Positions 51,251 through 62,311 of a stretch of 64,000 bases of DNA are shown in pieces. The DNA comes from Deltaproteobacteria bacterium (GTDB lineage: Bacteria > Myxococcota > Myxococcia > SLRQ01): NCBI GenBank assembly GCA_029210625.1, contig JARGFU010000016.1:1-64000 (forward strand). Reading direction: 5' to 3'. Positions within the stretch are counted from its first letter, which is position 1. Each line of letters starts with the position of its first letter. Made by a program: the position numbers and the translations under genes. The notes below the pieces were generated by a model. The model made no database searches. It saw only the letters and a list, made by a program, of their open reading frames with translations, and was not told where the DNA came from.

Positions 51251-54108
51251 GCTTCCACCGCGCGGGTACAGCGGGGGCAGAGCTCCGGATGCGCGTCGTT
51301 GGAGCCCAGCTCGGTGGTGCGCACCCAGCAGCGGGCGCACTTCTCGCCGGCCACGACCTCGACCTTCGCCCGAAGTTCGTCCTCGCCCGCGCCCTCGGTG
51401 ATCGAGACCTCGCTGACGATCAGCCAGGCGGGGAGGAAGTCCTCGTGGCGCTTCAGCAGGGCGAGATCGTCGCCGCTCGCGGCGAGGGTGACCTTCGCCT
51501 CGAGGGAGGCGCCGATGGTCTTCTCGCGCCGGGCCTCCTCGAGGACCCGCAGGACGACCGGCCGCAGCTCCATCAGCCGATCGAGATCGGCCGGGGAGGT
51601 GGCGCCGGTGGCCTCGGGCAGGGCGGCGAGGAAGACCGAGGGGGCGAGCCCGGCGTCCGGATGCTCGGCGCGCAGGGTCTGCCAGGCCTCCTCGGTGGTG
51701 AAGGAGAGGATCGGCGCCAGCAGGCGCAGCAGGCCCTCGGTGATCTTCCAGAGCACCGTCTGGGCGGCCCGACGCTCGGGCCAGTCGTCGCCGGAGCAGT
51801 AGAGGCGGTCCTTCCAGATGTCGAAGGCCATGGCCGAGAGGTCGACGGCGCAGAGCTCCATCGTCGCGTGGTAGACCGCGTGGAACTCGTAGCGCTCGTA
51901 GGCCGCCCGGACCTTCGCGACGTAGGCGTCGAAGCGGGCCCAGGCCCAGCGCTCCAGATCGCTCCACTCACCTTCCGGCAGGGCGTCCTTCGACGGATCG
52001 AAGCCGGCGAGGTTGCCCAGGGCGAAGCGCAGGGTGTTGCGGATCTTCCGGTAGCCCTCCGAGAGGCGATCGAGGATCTCGTCGGAGTAGCGGATGTCAC
52101 CGCGGTAGTCCTCGGAGGCGACCCAGAGGCGCAGGATCTCGGCGCCCCGGGTCTTCAGCACCTGCTCGGGCGGGGTGTAGTTGCTCTTCTTCTTGGAGAG
52201 CTTCTTGCCCTCGCCGTCGACCACGAAGCCGTGGGTGAGCACCGAGCGGTAGGGGGCCTCGCCCCGGGTGCCGACGGCGGCCAGGAGGGTGGAGTGGAAC
52301 CAGCCGCGGTGCTGATCCGAGCCCTCGAGGTAGAGATCGATCGGCAGGCCCAGGCTCTCGTCGCTCTCGCAGACGGCGGCGTAGGAGACGCCCGAGTCGA
52401 ACCAGACGTCCAGGATGTCCTGCTCCTTCTTGAACTTCTCGCAGCCGCACTTGCCGCACTTCAGCCCGGGGACCAGCTCCTGGGGCTCGCGGGCGTACCA
52501 GGCGTCGGCGCCCTCCTTCTCGAAGGCGTCGGCGACCTGGTTCATCGCCGCCTCGGTGGCCACCGGCTCGTCGCAGTCCTCACAGTAGAAGACCGGGATC
52601 GGCACTCCCCAGGCCCGCTGCCGGGAGATGCACCAGTCCGGCCGGGTGGTGAGCATCCCGTGGATGCGATCCCGGCCCCAGTGGGGGATCCACTGGACCC
52701 GGTCCACCTCGCCCAGCGCCTTCTCCCGCAAGCGGTTCTCCTCCATGGAGATGAACCACTGGTGGGTGGCCCGGAAGATCACCGGCTGGTTGCAGCGCCA
52801 GCAGTGCGGGTAGCTGTGGGAGAGGGCCAGGTCCTTCGGGGAGAGGAGGTGTCCGCTCTTCTCCAGGCGCGCGACGATCTGCGGGTTGGCCGCGAAGACC
52901 TTCTCCTTGCGAAGGTCGGCCATGCCCTCCGGCACGTCGTCGATGTAGCGGCCGTAGTCGTCCACCGGGTTGTAGATCTCGAGCCCGGCGGCCAGGCCGA
53001 GCTGGTAGTCCTCGACGCCGTGCCCCGGCGCGGTGTGGACCAGGCCGGTGCCGGCCTCGAGGGTGACGTGATCCGCCGGCAGCACCGGCCGCTCGCGCTG
53101 GTCCTCGAAGAGGGGGTGGGCGTAGGTGAGCTTCGAGAGCGTCTCGGCGTCGAGGTGCGCCAGCACCTTCGCCGGATCCTTCAGGGCGGCCACCGGGTCC
53201 TCGAGCAGGCCCTCGGTCGCCTTCGAGACGTCCTGGAGCTTGAGCTCGTCGGGCGCCACCTCGGAGAGGAAGGCGTGGAGGAGGGGCTTGGCCACGATGC
53301 AGGCCCGCCCCTTCAGCTCGTAGGCCACGTACTCGAACTCGGGGTGGATCGCGATGGCGAGGTTCGCCGGCAGGGTCCAGGGGGTGGTGGTCCAGATCAC
53401 CAGCGAGGACTTGCGCCCCTGGATCCCCTCGGGGAGGTGCTCGGTCCCCTTGGCGACGTCGAAGGCGACGTAGATCGAGGGCGAGGTGTGTTCTTCGTAC
53501 TCGACCTCGGCCTCGGCCAGGGCGGTCACGCAGCGGATGCACCAGTAGACCGGCTTCTTGCCCTTGTAGAGGCCGCCGGCGCCGGCGAAGCGGGCCAGCT
53601 CCCGGACGATCCGGGCCTCGTAGCCGTGGTCCATCGTCAGGTAGGGGCGCTCCCAGGCGCCCAGCACGCCCAGGCGCTGGAACTCGGTGGACTGGATGCC
53701 CACCCACTTCTCGGCGTAGGCGCGGCACGCCTGGCGGAACTCGACGGCGTTCATCTCGCGCTTCTTGCCGCCGAGCTGCTTGTCCACCTGCAGCTCGATG
53801 GGCAGGCCGTGGCAGTCCCAGCCCGGGACGTAGGGGGCCCGGAAGCCCGCCATCGCCCGCGACTTCACCACGATGTCCTTCAGGACCTTGTTGAGGACGT
53901 GGCCCTGGTGGATGTGGTTGTTGGCGTAGGGAGGGCCGTCGTGGAGGAGGAAGGTGGGGTCCTCCCGGTGGACCTCCTGGAGCTGGGCGTAGATCCCCTG
54001 CTCCTCCCAGAAGGCGACCCGGTCGGGCTCGCGCTCGGGCAGGTTCGCCCGCATGGGGAAGTCGGTCTTGGGGAGATGGATCGTGGTCTTGTAGTCCTGC
54101 TCGGCCAT
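51247..54108 (-). CDS. ileS: Isoleucyl-tRNA synthetase
   Basis: 953 aa, typical length. Class I motifs: NNHIHQGHVLNK (HIGH type) near the N-terminus and KKLSKKKSNY (KMSKS type, with Leu and Lys substituted). The editing domain (WTTTPWTLPANLAIAIHP) and the C-terminal zinc ribbon CARC...CPRC are present. Its stop overlaps the first lspA gene; ileS-lspA linkage is common in proteobacteria. The start at 54108 begins MAEQDYKTTIHLPKTDFPMR. Confidence 0.95.
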   Translation of the reverse strand: MAEQDYKTTIHLPKTDFPMRANLPEREPDRVAFWEEQGIYAQLQEVHREDPTFLLHDGPPYANNHIHQGHVLNKVLKDIVVKSRAMAGFRAPYVPGWDCHGLPIELQVDKQLGGKKREMNAVEFRQACRAYAEKWVGIQSTEFQRLGVLGAWERPYLTMDHGYEARIVRELARFAGAGGLYKGKKPVYWCIRCVTALAEAEVEYEEHTSPSIYVAFDVAKGTEHLPEGIQGRKSSLVIWTTTPWTLPANLAIAIHPEFEYVAYELKGRACIVAKPLLHAFLSEVAPDELKLQDVSKATEGLLEDPVAALKDPAKVLAHLDAETLSKLTYAHPLFEDQRERPVLPADHVTLEAGTGLVHTAPGHGVEDYQLGLAAGLEIYNPVDDYGRYIDDVPEGMADLRKEKVFAANPQIVARLEKSGHLLSPKDLALSHSYPHCWRCNQPVIFRATHQWFISMEENRLREKALGEVDRVQWIPHWGRDRIHGMLTTRPDWCISRQRAWGVPIPVFYCEDCDEPVATEAAMNQVADAFEKEGADAWYAREPQELVPGLKCGKCGCEKFKKEQDILDVWFDSGVSYAAVCESDESLGLPIDLYLEGSDQHRGWFHSTLLAAVGTRGEAPYRSVLTHGFVVDGEGKKLSKKKSNYTPPEQVLKTRGAEILRLWVASEDYRGDIRYSDEILDRLSEGYRKIRNTLRFALGNLAGFDPSKDALPEGEWSDLERWAWARFDAYVAKVRAAYERYEFHAVYHATMELCAVDLSAMAFDIWKDRLYCSGDDWPERRAAQTVLWKITEGLLRLLAPILSFTTEEAWQTLRAEHPDAGLAPSVFLAALPEATGATSPADLDRLMELRPVVLRVLEEARREKTIGASLEAKVTLAASGDDLALLKRHEDFLPAWLIVSEVSITEGAGEDELRAKVEVVAGEKCARCWVRTTELGSNDAHPELCPRCTRAVEA

Positions 54109-54158
54109 GGGAGGGGTGGCATATCACGCCCGGACCGGACCGGAGAACCTCCCGACCG

Positions 54159-56357
54159 TCAGCCCCCCTCCCGCAGCAGCTCCTCGCGCAGCCTGCGCCC
54201 CTCCTTGTTGTTCGGATCCAGGGTCAGGGCGCGCTGCAGGTGCTCGAGGGCCTCGTCGCGCTGGCCCTCGTCGTGGTCGATCTGGGCCAGGAAGAGGTAG
54301 CCCTCGACCAGGACCGGCATCATCTCCAGGGCCTTCACGATGCGCTGGCGCCCCTGGCGGATCATGGCGGCGTCCGAGCGCTCCTGGCCGGAGAGGTAGC
54401 CCGCCCAGCCGGCGTAGAGGAGGTAGATCGGCTCGTCGGTGTTGCGGCGGCCGGCCTCGACGAACTGCTTGAGGGCGGGATCGGGCTTGCCCTCCTCGAG
54501 GAGCTCCCGGCCCCAGCGGTAGCGCAGATCGGCGTGGAGGACCCCCGAGCGGCGGGCGAGCTTCTCCAGCTCCTGCTTGCGCGCCTCCCGGGCCCGGGCC
54601 ATCCCCTCCTCGGAGCGGACGGCCTCGTAGGCGGTGGTGATCCGGCGGTAGAGCTCGCCGGCCATCCGTCGCACCTCCTCGCTCGGGAAGTCGGCGAAGC
54701 GCTCGGGGGCGAAGCGCGAGAGGCCGGCCTCGTAGGCGCGGGCCAGCTCGGCGGCGTCGGCGGAGGGCTCGACCTGCAGGATGTAGAAGGGGTCCACCGC
54801 CGGCAGGCTGGTGTAGAGTTCGAGGACCTCGTCCCGCAGCCGGGCCTGCTCCTCGCCGATGACCGGGGCGATCCCGCCCTCGACCAGCGTGCCCCAGTCG
54901 GCGAAGACCGCGGCCTCCATCTCGCCGATGACCGCGTCGCTGGCCCGGGGAGAGGGGGCCACCTCGGCGGCCGGCGTGCTCGAGAAGGTCAGGAGCTCCC
55001 CGCGGGTCAGGGCGAGGAGGAGCTGGGCGATCATCAGCTCGTCCAGCCCCGAGGCGAGGCGCAGCTCGGCCACGGTCCGCTGCCCGGTGATGGCCGCGAG
55101 GAGGGCCCGCCCGCCCGGGATCGTCGCCAGGGCGCCGGTGTGGCGATCGAAGTGGGGGCCGGGGAGGGCGTAGTCCTCCTGGTGGGCGTCCAGGAAGTGG
55201 AGGAACTCCTGGGGGGCGGTGAAGAGCCTCACCGCGTCGGCGATCAGCCAGAGGGGCTGCATCTCGACGGTGAGCACCGAGCGCAGGGCTGAGGTCAGCG
55301 CCCGGAACTCGAAGCGCCCCTCGTTCCAGGCAAAGGCGTTCACCACCTTGCGCCGCACGTGGGCCGAGAGGGCCACCGCCAGCTGATCCCGGGTCACGGC
55401 CCCCTGGGCGACCAGGGCCTCCCCCTGCTGGATGCCGTCGGAGATCATCTGCTCCACCGACCGGGCCAGCGCGCCGGAGGTGATCACCCGCTGGCGGAAG
55501 AGGTACTCGCCGAGGGTCTCCGAGAGGAGGTTGGAGGTGCAGAAGACCGGCCGGCCGTGGCGGAGGTGGATGGTCTTCTCGAGCCGCCCGGCCTCGAGGC
55601 GCAGGCTGCCGGTGAAGCCGGCGGCGGCGGCGGTCATCAGCAGTCCGCCGAGGCCGTGCTCGGCCAGGGAGCCCTGCCGGTAGCCCTCGGGCAGGCGGGA
55701 GAGGAGGACCTCGGTGGGGGAGCGGATCGCGTCCGGGTCGGCGGCGCGCGCCGGCGTCGGCGCCGGAGGGATCGGCGCGCCCGGGAGGGGCACCGGCGCC
55801 TCGGGGGGCTCGTCGGGCGCGTCGAGATCGAAGTCGGAGGGGCCGTCGAGGTCGAAGTCGACCGGCGCCGGACCGGCCGGCGGGGGCGGCTCCTCTCGCT
55901 CGGAGAGGTGGTCGAGGTCGTACTTCCAGGCCACCTCGGGCGCGGCGACGGAGACCTCCTGCACCGGCGGCGCCTGCCGCTCGCGCGCCTCGACCAGGGC
56001 CGCCACCCGCTCGAGGAGCTCGGTGGCGGCGAAGGGCAGGTGGAGCACCAGGTCCCAGGCCGTCAGCTCGAAGCTCCGCTCGTCGGTGGCCTGCACCAGG
56101 TAGAGGCAGGGCACCGGCTCCCCGTGGCGGGCGCCCCGGGCGTGGGCGGCCACCTCCGGTCCCCGGACGTGGGCCAGATCGAGCACCGTGACCACGATCT
56201 CCGGAGGATCCTGATCGACCAGCTCCACGGCCTTGCTGCCGTCCACCGCGCTGGTGACCCGGTAGCCCTCCTCGATCAGGACCTTCTTGGCGGCGACCTG
56301 CACCCGGGGCGAGGCGGCGGCGAGAAGGATTCGGATGTCCCCTGGGTCGGTGCTCAT
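54159..56357 (-). CDS. Response-receiver/DUF4388/J-like/TPR fusion protein
   Basis: 732 aa, cytoplasmic. Residues ~6-125 are a REC-like fold (ILLAAASPRVQVAAKKVL, VVTVLDLAHVRGPE with the expected Asp). An acidic spacer (FDLDGPSDFDLDAPDEPPE) leads to a DUF4388/PATAN-type domain (~235-420; GSLAEHGLGGLLMTAAAAGF, SLRLEAGRLEKTIHLRHGRP). Near ~525 is DPFYILQVEPSADAAELARA, like a degenerate J domain without the HPD motif, then TPR helices to the end (EALEHLQRALTLDPNNKEGR). Common in myxobacterial signalling and motility regulation; partner unknown. It is divergent from the FabG-like gene. Confidence 0.8.
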   Translation of the reverse strand: MSTDPGDIRILLAAASPRVQVAAKKVLIEEGYRVTSAVDGSKAVELVDQDPPEIVVTVLDLAHVRGPEVAAHARGARHGEPVPCLYLVQATDERSFELTAWDLVLHLPFAATELLERVAALVEARERQAPPVQEVSVAAPEVAWKYDLDHLSEREEPPPPAGPAPVDFDLDGPSDFDLDAPDEPPEAPVPLPGAPIPPAPTPARAADPDAIRSPTEVLLSRLPEGYRQGSLAEHGLGGLLMTAAAAGFTGSLRLEAGRLEKTIHLRHGRPVFCTSNLLSETLGEYLFRQRVITSGALARSVEQMISDGIQQGEALVAQGAVTRDQLAVALSAHVRRKVVNAFAWNEGRFEFRALTSALRSVLTVEMQPLWLIADAVRLFTAPQEFLHFLDAHQEDYALPGPHFDRHTGALATIPGGRALLAAITGQRTVAELRLASGLDELMIAQLLLALTRGELLTFSSTPAAEVAPSPRASDAVIGEMEAAVFADWGTLVEGGIAPVIGEEQARLRDEVLELYTSLPAVDPFYILQVEPSADAAELARAYEAGLSRFAPERFADFPSEEVRRMAGELYRRITTAYEAVRSEEGMARAREARKQELEKLARRSGVLHADLRYRWGRELLEEGKPDPALKQFVEAGRRNTDEPIYLLYAGWAGYLSGQERSDAAMIRQGRQRIVKALEMMPVLVEGYLFLAQIDHDEGQRDEALEHLQRALTLDPNNKEGRRLREELLREGG

Positions 56358-56400
56358 GGTATGGCCGCGGACGACCTACAACCTAGCACGGAGGGTAACA

Positions 56401-57210
56401 ATGGCACTTCTTCAGGATCGTGTGGCCGTGGTGACCGGGGCGGGCAGGGGCATCGGGCGGAGCATCGCCGAGCTCTTCGTGAAGGAGGGGGCGAAGGTCG
56501 TCATCAACGACGTCGACGAGGAGCCGGCCCAGGCGGCGAAGGCCGCCTGCGAGGCCATCGCTCCGGGCTCGGCGGCCATCAGCCTCGGCAGCGTCGCCGA
56601 CGCCGCCTACACCGATCAGCTGATGAAGAGCGCGGTGGACACCTTCGGGGCCCTCGACATCCTGGTGAACAACGCCGGCATCACCCGGGACCGGATGAGC
56701 CACAAGATGGACGACGAGCAGTGGGACTTCGTCATCGCCGTGAACCTCACCGGCACCTTCAACTGCATCCGCTCGGCGGCGCCCTACATGCGCGACGTCG
56801 CCAAGGCCGAGATGGACGAGCACGGCGAGGTGCTCAAGGTCCGCAAGATCGTGAACTTCTACTCGACGGCCGCGATCCGCGGGAACCCGGGCCAGGCCAA
56901 CTACACCGCCGCCAAGATGGGGAACATCGGCCTGACCCGCACCATCGCCCAGGAGTGGGGTCAGTTCCGGGTCTGCGTGAACGCGGTGGCCCCGGGCTTC
57001 ACCGAGACCCGCCTGACCAAGTCCAAGGAGGCGGGCGACGTCCTCGGCGTCCCCGAGGCCCAGCGCCAGGCGATGCTCCAGCGCATCCCCTTCCGGCGCT
57101 TCGGCCAGCCCGAGGACGTGGCGGGCGCGGTGCTCTACTTCGCCTCGCCGCTCTCGGACTACGTCACCGGGCAGCAGATCAACGTCTCCGGCGGCATGCA
57201 GATACCTTGA
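56401..57210 (+). CDS. FabG-like 3-oxoacyl-ACP reductase (SDR)
   Basis: 269 aa. TGAGRGIG cofactor loop, NNAG, catalytic YTAAK, and the C-terminal YVTGQQINVSGGM typical of FabG. NAD(P)H-dependent reduction of 3-oxoacyl thioesters is likely; specificity is not certain. The residue before the catalytic Tyr segment is FYSTAA rather than the usual SSxxG. ATG 56401 follows GGAGGGTAACA. It is monocistronic as far as visible, ahead of the sdh operon. Confidence 0.85.
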   Translation: MALLQDRVAVVTGAGRGIGRSIAELFVKEGAKVVINDVDEEPAQAAKAACEAIAPGSAAISLGSVADAAYTDQLMKSAVDTFGALDILVNNAGITRDRMSHKMDDEQWDFVIAVNLTGTFNCIRSAAPYMRDVAKAEMDEHGEVLKVRKIVNFYSTAAIRGNPGQANYTAAKMGNIGLTRTIAQEWGQFRVCVNAVAPGFTETRLTKSKEAGDVLGVPEAQRQAMLQRIPFRRFGQPEDVAGAVLYFASPLSDYVTGQQINVSGGMQIP

Positions 57211-57379
57211 TTACGGGGGACGCTGCCGCAGGGTTGGCGGGGGCGTAAACGATAGGGCGCGACCCGCGCTCCGTCCGCCCGAATTTCGGCCTTTGTGGGG
57301 TCGATAGAAGGCTTTTGCGTTTTCCGGTCTGGTGCTAACTAGCGGCCTCCCCTTGGATTCCCCTTCAGGAGGCGCACCG
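57211..57379 (+). promoter_or_regulatory. Upstream region of the sdhCAB operon
   Basis: A relatively AT-rich 169-bp gap. TTTGCG...TAACTA (about 57315-57342) is a candidate -35/-10 pair; the match is loose. The ribosome site AGGAGG sits 7-8 bases ahead of sdhC. No gene is seen in the gap. Confidence 0.3.
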
Positions 57380-58057
57380 ATGGCAAATCAGCCGGGTTCT
57401 CTCACCTCCGTAGGCAAGAAGATCCTCATCGCCCTCACCGGGATGGGTCTGATGCTGTTCCTCGCAGGACACGTGTCGGGCAACCTCCTGATCTTCGTCG
57501 GCGACGAGACCTTCAACAACTACGGTCACACCCTCGTCTCGAACCCCTTCATCTACGTGATCGAGTTCGGGATGCTGGCGATCTTCCTCTTCCACCTGTT
57601 CACGGCGCTCGCGAACTGGATGAACAACCGGGACGCCCGGGGGAAGACTCGCTACTACTCTCCGGCCTGGGCGACGGGCGGCAAGAGCCGCAAGTCCTTC
57701 GCCTCGACCTCCATGATCCTCACCGGGGCGGTGCTGATCGTCTTCGTGATCCTCCACGTCGGCACCATGAAGTTCGGCTGGGGCTACACGATCACCGAGA
57801 CCCCCGAGGGCATCCGCGACCTGGCCACCCAGATGCGGGCCGCCTTCTCGAGCCCCCTCGTCGTCCTCGCCTACGAGGTCGTGATGGTCCTGGTGGGCAT
57901 GCACCTCTGGCATGGCTTCTCCAGCGCCTTCCAGTCGCTGGGCGTGAGCCACCCGAAGCTGGAGAAGGTGCTGCAGCCGGCGGGCTGGCTCTTCGCCATC
58001 TTCGTCGGTGGTGGCTTCCTCGCCATCCCCTTCGCCCTCTACCTGAACCTCTTTTAG
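57380..58057 (+). CDS. sdhC: Succinate dehydrogenase cytochrome b558 subunit
   Basis: 225 aa with five TM helices, the single-subunit (type B, SdhC b558) membrane anchor. His residues suited to haem ligation are seen in FLAGHVSGNLLIF, FLFHLFTALANW, VILHVG and GMHLWHGF. With SdhA and SdhB downstream it makes a menaquinone- or quinone-linked complex II in the inner membrane. It starts the operon behind AGGAGG; sdhA begins 15 bp after it. Confidence 0.92.
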   Translation: MANQPGSLTSVGKKILIALTGMGLMLFLAGHVSGNLLIFVGDETFNNYGHTLVSNPFIYVIEFGMLAIFLFHLFTALANWMNNRDARGKTRYYSPAWATGGKSRKSFASTSMILTGAVLIVFVILHVGTMKFGWGYTITETPEGIRDLATQMRAAFSSPLVVLAYEVVMVLVGMHLWHGFSSAFQSLGVSHPKLEKVLQPAGWLFAIFVGGGFLAIPFALYLNLF

Positions 58058-58072
58058 AAAGCGCGATCAGCC

Positions 58073-59986
<1,914 letters not shown>

Positions 59987-60000
59987 GCGAGGACGACATC

Positions 60001-60750
60001 ATGGAGACCACGATGAACCTGAAGCTTCTCGTCTGGCGCCAGCCGGGGCCCGACGCCCCGGGCAAGATGGAGGAGTACGACGCGAAGGAGATCTCTTCGG
60101 ACTGCTCCTTCCTCGAGATGCTGGACCTCGTGAACGAGGACCTGATCAAGGCTGGCAAGCAGCCCATCGTCTTCGACAACGACTGTCGCGAGGGCATCTG
60201 CGGGTGCTGCGGCATGATGGTCGACGGCGTGGCCCACGGCCCGGATCACGGCATCACCATCTGCCAGCTGCACATGCGGCACTTCCACGACGGCGCGACG
60301 ATCGTCATCGAGCCCTTCCGCTCGCGGGCCTTCGCCGTGATCAAGGACCTCGTCGTCGACCGGACGGCCTTCGACATGATCCAGGCCGCCGGCGGCTACG
60401 TGTCCTTCCAGACCGGCTCCGCCCAGGACGCCAACGCGATCCTGGTGCCGAAGGAGAAGGCGGACCTCGCGATGGACGCCGCCGCCTGCATCGGCTGCGG
60501 CGCCTGCGTCGCCCAGTGCAAGAACGCCTCGGCGCTCCTCTTCACCTCGGCCAAGGTCTCGCAGTTCGCCCTGCTTCCCCAGGGCGATCCCGAGCGCAAG
60601 GCCCGGGTGAAGAACATGCTGGCCGCCCACGACGCCGCGGGCTTCGGCTCCTGCAGCAACGAGGGTGAGTGCGAGGCGGTCTGCCCGAAGGAGATCTCGA
60701 TCTCCAACATCGCGCGCCTCAACCGCGAGCTCATCCGCTCGAACTTCTAG
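60001..60750 (+). CDS. sdhB: Succinate dehydrogenase/fumarate reductase iron-sulfur subunit
   Basis: 249 aa. The 2Fe-2S ligands are in [10 protein letters not shown] with a further Cys near ICQLHM. The C-terminal ferredoxin-like part has [13 protein letters not shown] and [14 protein letters not shown] for the 4Fe-4S and 3Fe-4S clusters. It passes electrons from the flavoprotein to the cytochrome b subunit. It ends the operon, and a hairpin follows within 45 bp. The ATG at 60001 is 14 bp after the sdhA stop. Confidence 0.95.
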   Translation: METTMNLKLLVWRQPGPDAPGKMEEYDAKEISSDCSFLEMLDLVNEDLIKAGKQPIVFDNDCREGICGCCGMMVDGVAHGPDHGITICQLHMRHFHDGATIVIEPFRSRAFAVIKDLVVDRTAFDMIQAAGGYVSFQTGSAQDANAILVPKEKADLAMDAAACIGCGACVAQCKNASALLFTSAKVSQFALLPQGDPERKARVKNMLAAHDAAGFGSCSNEGECEAVCPKEISISNIARLNRELIRSNF

Positions 60751-60790
60751 GGCTGGGTGATTCCCCCGCTTCCCGCCGGGGCGATTCGAT

Positions 60791-60841
60791 GGGGTTCGTT
60801 TATTTGCGAACCCCTGTCTCACTCATGGCCTGATAGGGCCA
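60791..60841 (+). terminator. Hairpin downstream of sdhB
   Basis: GGGGTTCG (60791-60798) and CGAACCCC (60807-60814) form a perfect 8-bp stem with a TTTATTTG loop, followed by TGTCTC; a smaller TGGCC/GGCCA hairpin ends at 60841. The T-run is poor, so it may stop or stabilise transcripts from both directions. Confidence 0.5.
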
Positions 60842-60866
60842 CCGTAGAAGACGAAGACGGTCGAAT

Positions 60867-61022
60867 TCATGACGAGAGGGTGCGTTGCACCGACACCGCT
60901 GATGAGGCCACCTCACCGTGAGGGCATTCGAGGGCCTCGGCGACTGGTGTGAAGCCGAGGGCGCCGATCAGAACTGCCAGAAGAAGCGAGAGTCGTCGGG
61001 GGGGGGGCAAATGCCATGCCAT
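60867..61022 (-). CDS. Small secreted protein (51 aa)
   Basis: Signal peptide is convincing: RRLSLLLAVLIGALGF then TPVAEA, predicted cleavage after Ala, leaving a ~20-aa mature peptide with one Cys (LECPHGEVASSAVSV). ATG 61022 has GAGG with 7-bp spacing. A run of ten Cs in codons 6-9 makes the frame dependent on that tract. It is downstream of coaC on the same strand, 129 bp away. No relative was recognised. Confidence 0.5.
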   Translation of the reverse strand: MAWHLPPPRRLSLLLAVLIGALGFTPVAEALECPHGEVASSAVSVQRTLSS

Positions 61023-61151
61023 GACCTTTCCTCGTGCTGGGTGGGAGCGATCGACCAGGCGCAGTAGCCGGGTCGAAGAAAGGCAAGGCGTGGGTCCCCC
61101 CGACGTGCAGAAAGAGTCTAGGAGATCGAGATCGGCCTCGTCAAAGCGGAC

Positions 61152-61694
61152 CTAGGCGAGCAGGGTAACCGCGGCCCGGGCGATCACCTCGGGCTCGCTC
61201 ATCCGGCCGACGGCGCTGTAGCCCTCGGCGAGCTCGCCCTCCTCGGGGCCGACGAGGGTCGCGCCGCGCTCCTTCAGGAGCGCGAGGTTCGCCACGGTGG
61301 CCGGGTGCGCCCACATCGCGTCGTTCATGGCCGGCGCCACCAGCACCGGGGCCCGGGTGGCCAGCGCCATCGTCGAGGCCGCGTCGTCGGCCAGGCCGTG
61401 GGCCATCTTGGCCAGGAAGTTGGCCGTCGCCGGGGCGACGAGGAGCAGGTCGGCCCACTGGCCCCAGCTCACGTGATCGATCCCCTGCTCGTCGGCGGCG
61501 AAGAGGTCGAGGAGCACCGGGGAGCCGGAGGCCGCCTCCAGGCTGGCCGCGCCGATGAAGTGGGTGGCGTTGTGGGTCATGGCGCAGCGCACCTCGGCGC
61601 CGCCGGCCCGCAGGGCGCCGACCAGCCCCGGGGTCTTGTAGGCGGCGATGCCGCCGGTGACGATCAGCAGGATCTTCTTCTCGCCCTCGGCCAT
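61152..61694 (-). CDS. coaC: CoaC-type flavoprotein (phosphopantothenoylcysteine decarboxylase), stand-alone
   Basis: 180 aa. HFCD-family flavoprotein: GGIAAYKTPGLVGAL, THNATHFIG, DHVSWGQWADLLLVAPATAN, and the PAMNDAMW motif used for substrate binding and catalysis. Most bacteria fuse it to CoaB (~400 aa); here only the CoaC half is present and no CoaB domain follows. It would make 4'-phosphopantetheine for CoA synthesis; a lanthipeptide-type decarboxylase is a less likely alternative. The DUF523 gene precedes it by 8 bp. Confidence 0.8.
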   Translation of the reverse strand: MAEGEKKILLIVTGGIAAYKTPGLVGALRAGGAEVRCAMTHNATHFIGAASLEAASGSPVLLDLFAADEQGIDHVSWGQWADLLLVAPATANFLAKMAHGLADDAASTMALATRAPVLVAPAMNDAMWAHPATVANLALLKERGATLVGPEEGELAEGYSAVGRMSEPEVIARAAVTLLA

Positions 61695-61702
61695 GGCCCC
61701 TT

Positions 61703-62236
61703 CTACTCCTTTTCGCGCCGGGAGGCGTAGGCCTCGACCTCGGCGAGGAAGGCCCGGCAGGCGGCGGCGCCCGGAAGATCGGTGTCCTCCCGCACGGGCA
61801 GGCCGGGGTGCGTCGCCAGGAGGACCTCGGCGAAGAGGCCCGTGCCGTCCCGCAAGGGCTCGCTCTCCCGGCGCTCCCGGCGCCAGCAGCTGCCCACGCC
61901 GCAGCTCGGGGAGCGGGACTGGAGCACGAAGCCGTGGAGCTCTCCCACCCCCAGCAGCCACCCCCGGGCGAAGGTGCGCAGCCGCTCTCCGAAGGTGCGG
62001 CCGCTCTCCTCGCCGAGGACCTCGGGGGCCTCCCGGGGGCCCACGAGGAGGATCTTCTCCCGGGGGACGGGCAGCCCGATCTCGACCTCGGGGCAGACCG
62101 GGATCAGGACGCAGCGGGCGCCGAGGATCTCCTCGAGGAGGCGAAGCTCGGCGCTGCCCCCGTCGTAGCGGCAGGCGGCGCCGAGGAGGCAGTGGGAGAC
62201 CCCGACCCTGAGACGATCCGCGCTCTTCATCATCAC
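61703..62236 (-). CDS. DUF523 family protein
   Basis: 177 aa. Family motifs: SHCLLGAACRYDGGSAE, IPVCPEVEIGLPVPRE and the Cys in FVLQSRSPSCGVGSC. Function of DUF523 is not established. Three ATGs in a row begin the gene (62236, 62233, 62230); GAGGG just upstream makes the second or third plausible. It is 8 bp from coaC and so probably co-transcribed with it. Confidence 0.85.
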   Translation of the reverse strand: MMMKSADRLRVGVSHCLLGAACRYDGGSAELRLLEEILGARCVLIPVCPEVEIGLPVPREKILLVGPREAPEVLGEESGRTFGERLRTFARGWLLGVGELHGFVLQSRSPSCGVGSCWRRERRESEPLRDGTGLFAEVLLATHPGLPVREDTDLPGAAACRAFLAEVEAYASRREKE

Positions 62237-62311
62237 CCTCGAGGAGAAGAGGGTAGACGCGAAGCCCGCCGCCTTGCCAGCCGGCCGGGATGCGGGCTAA
62301 TCGAACTCCTC

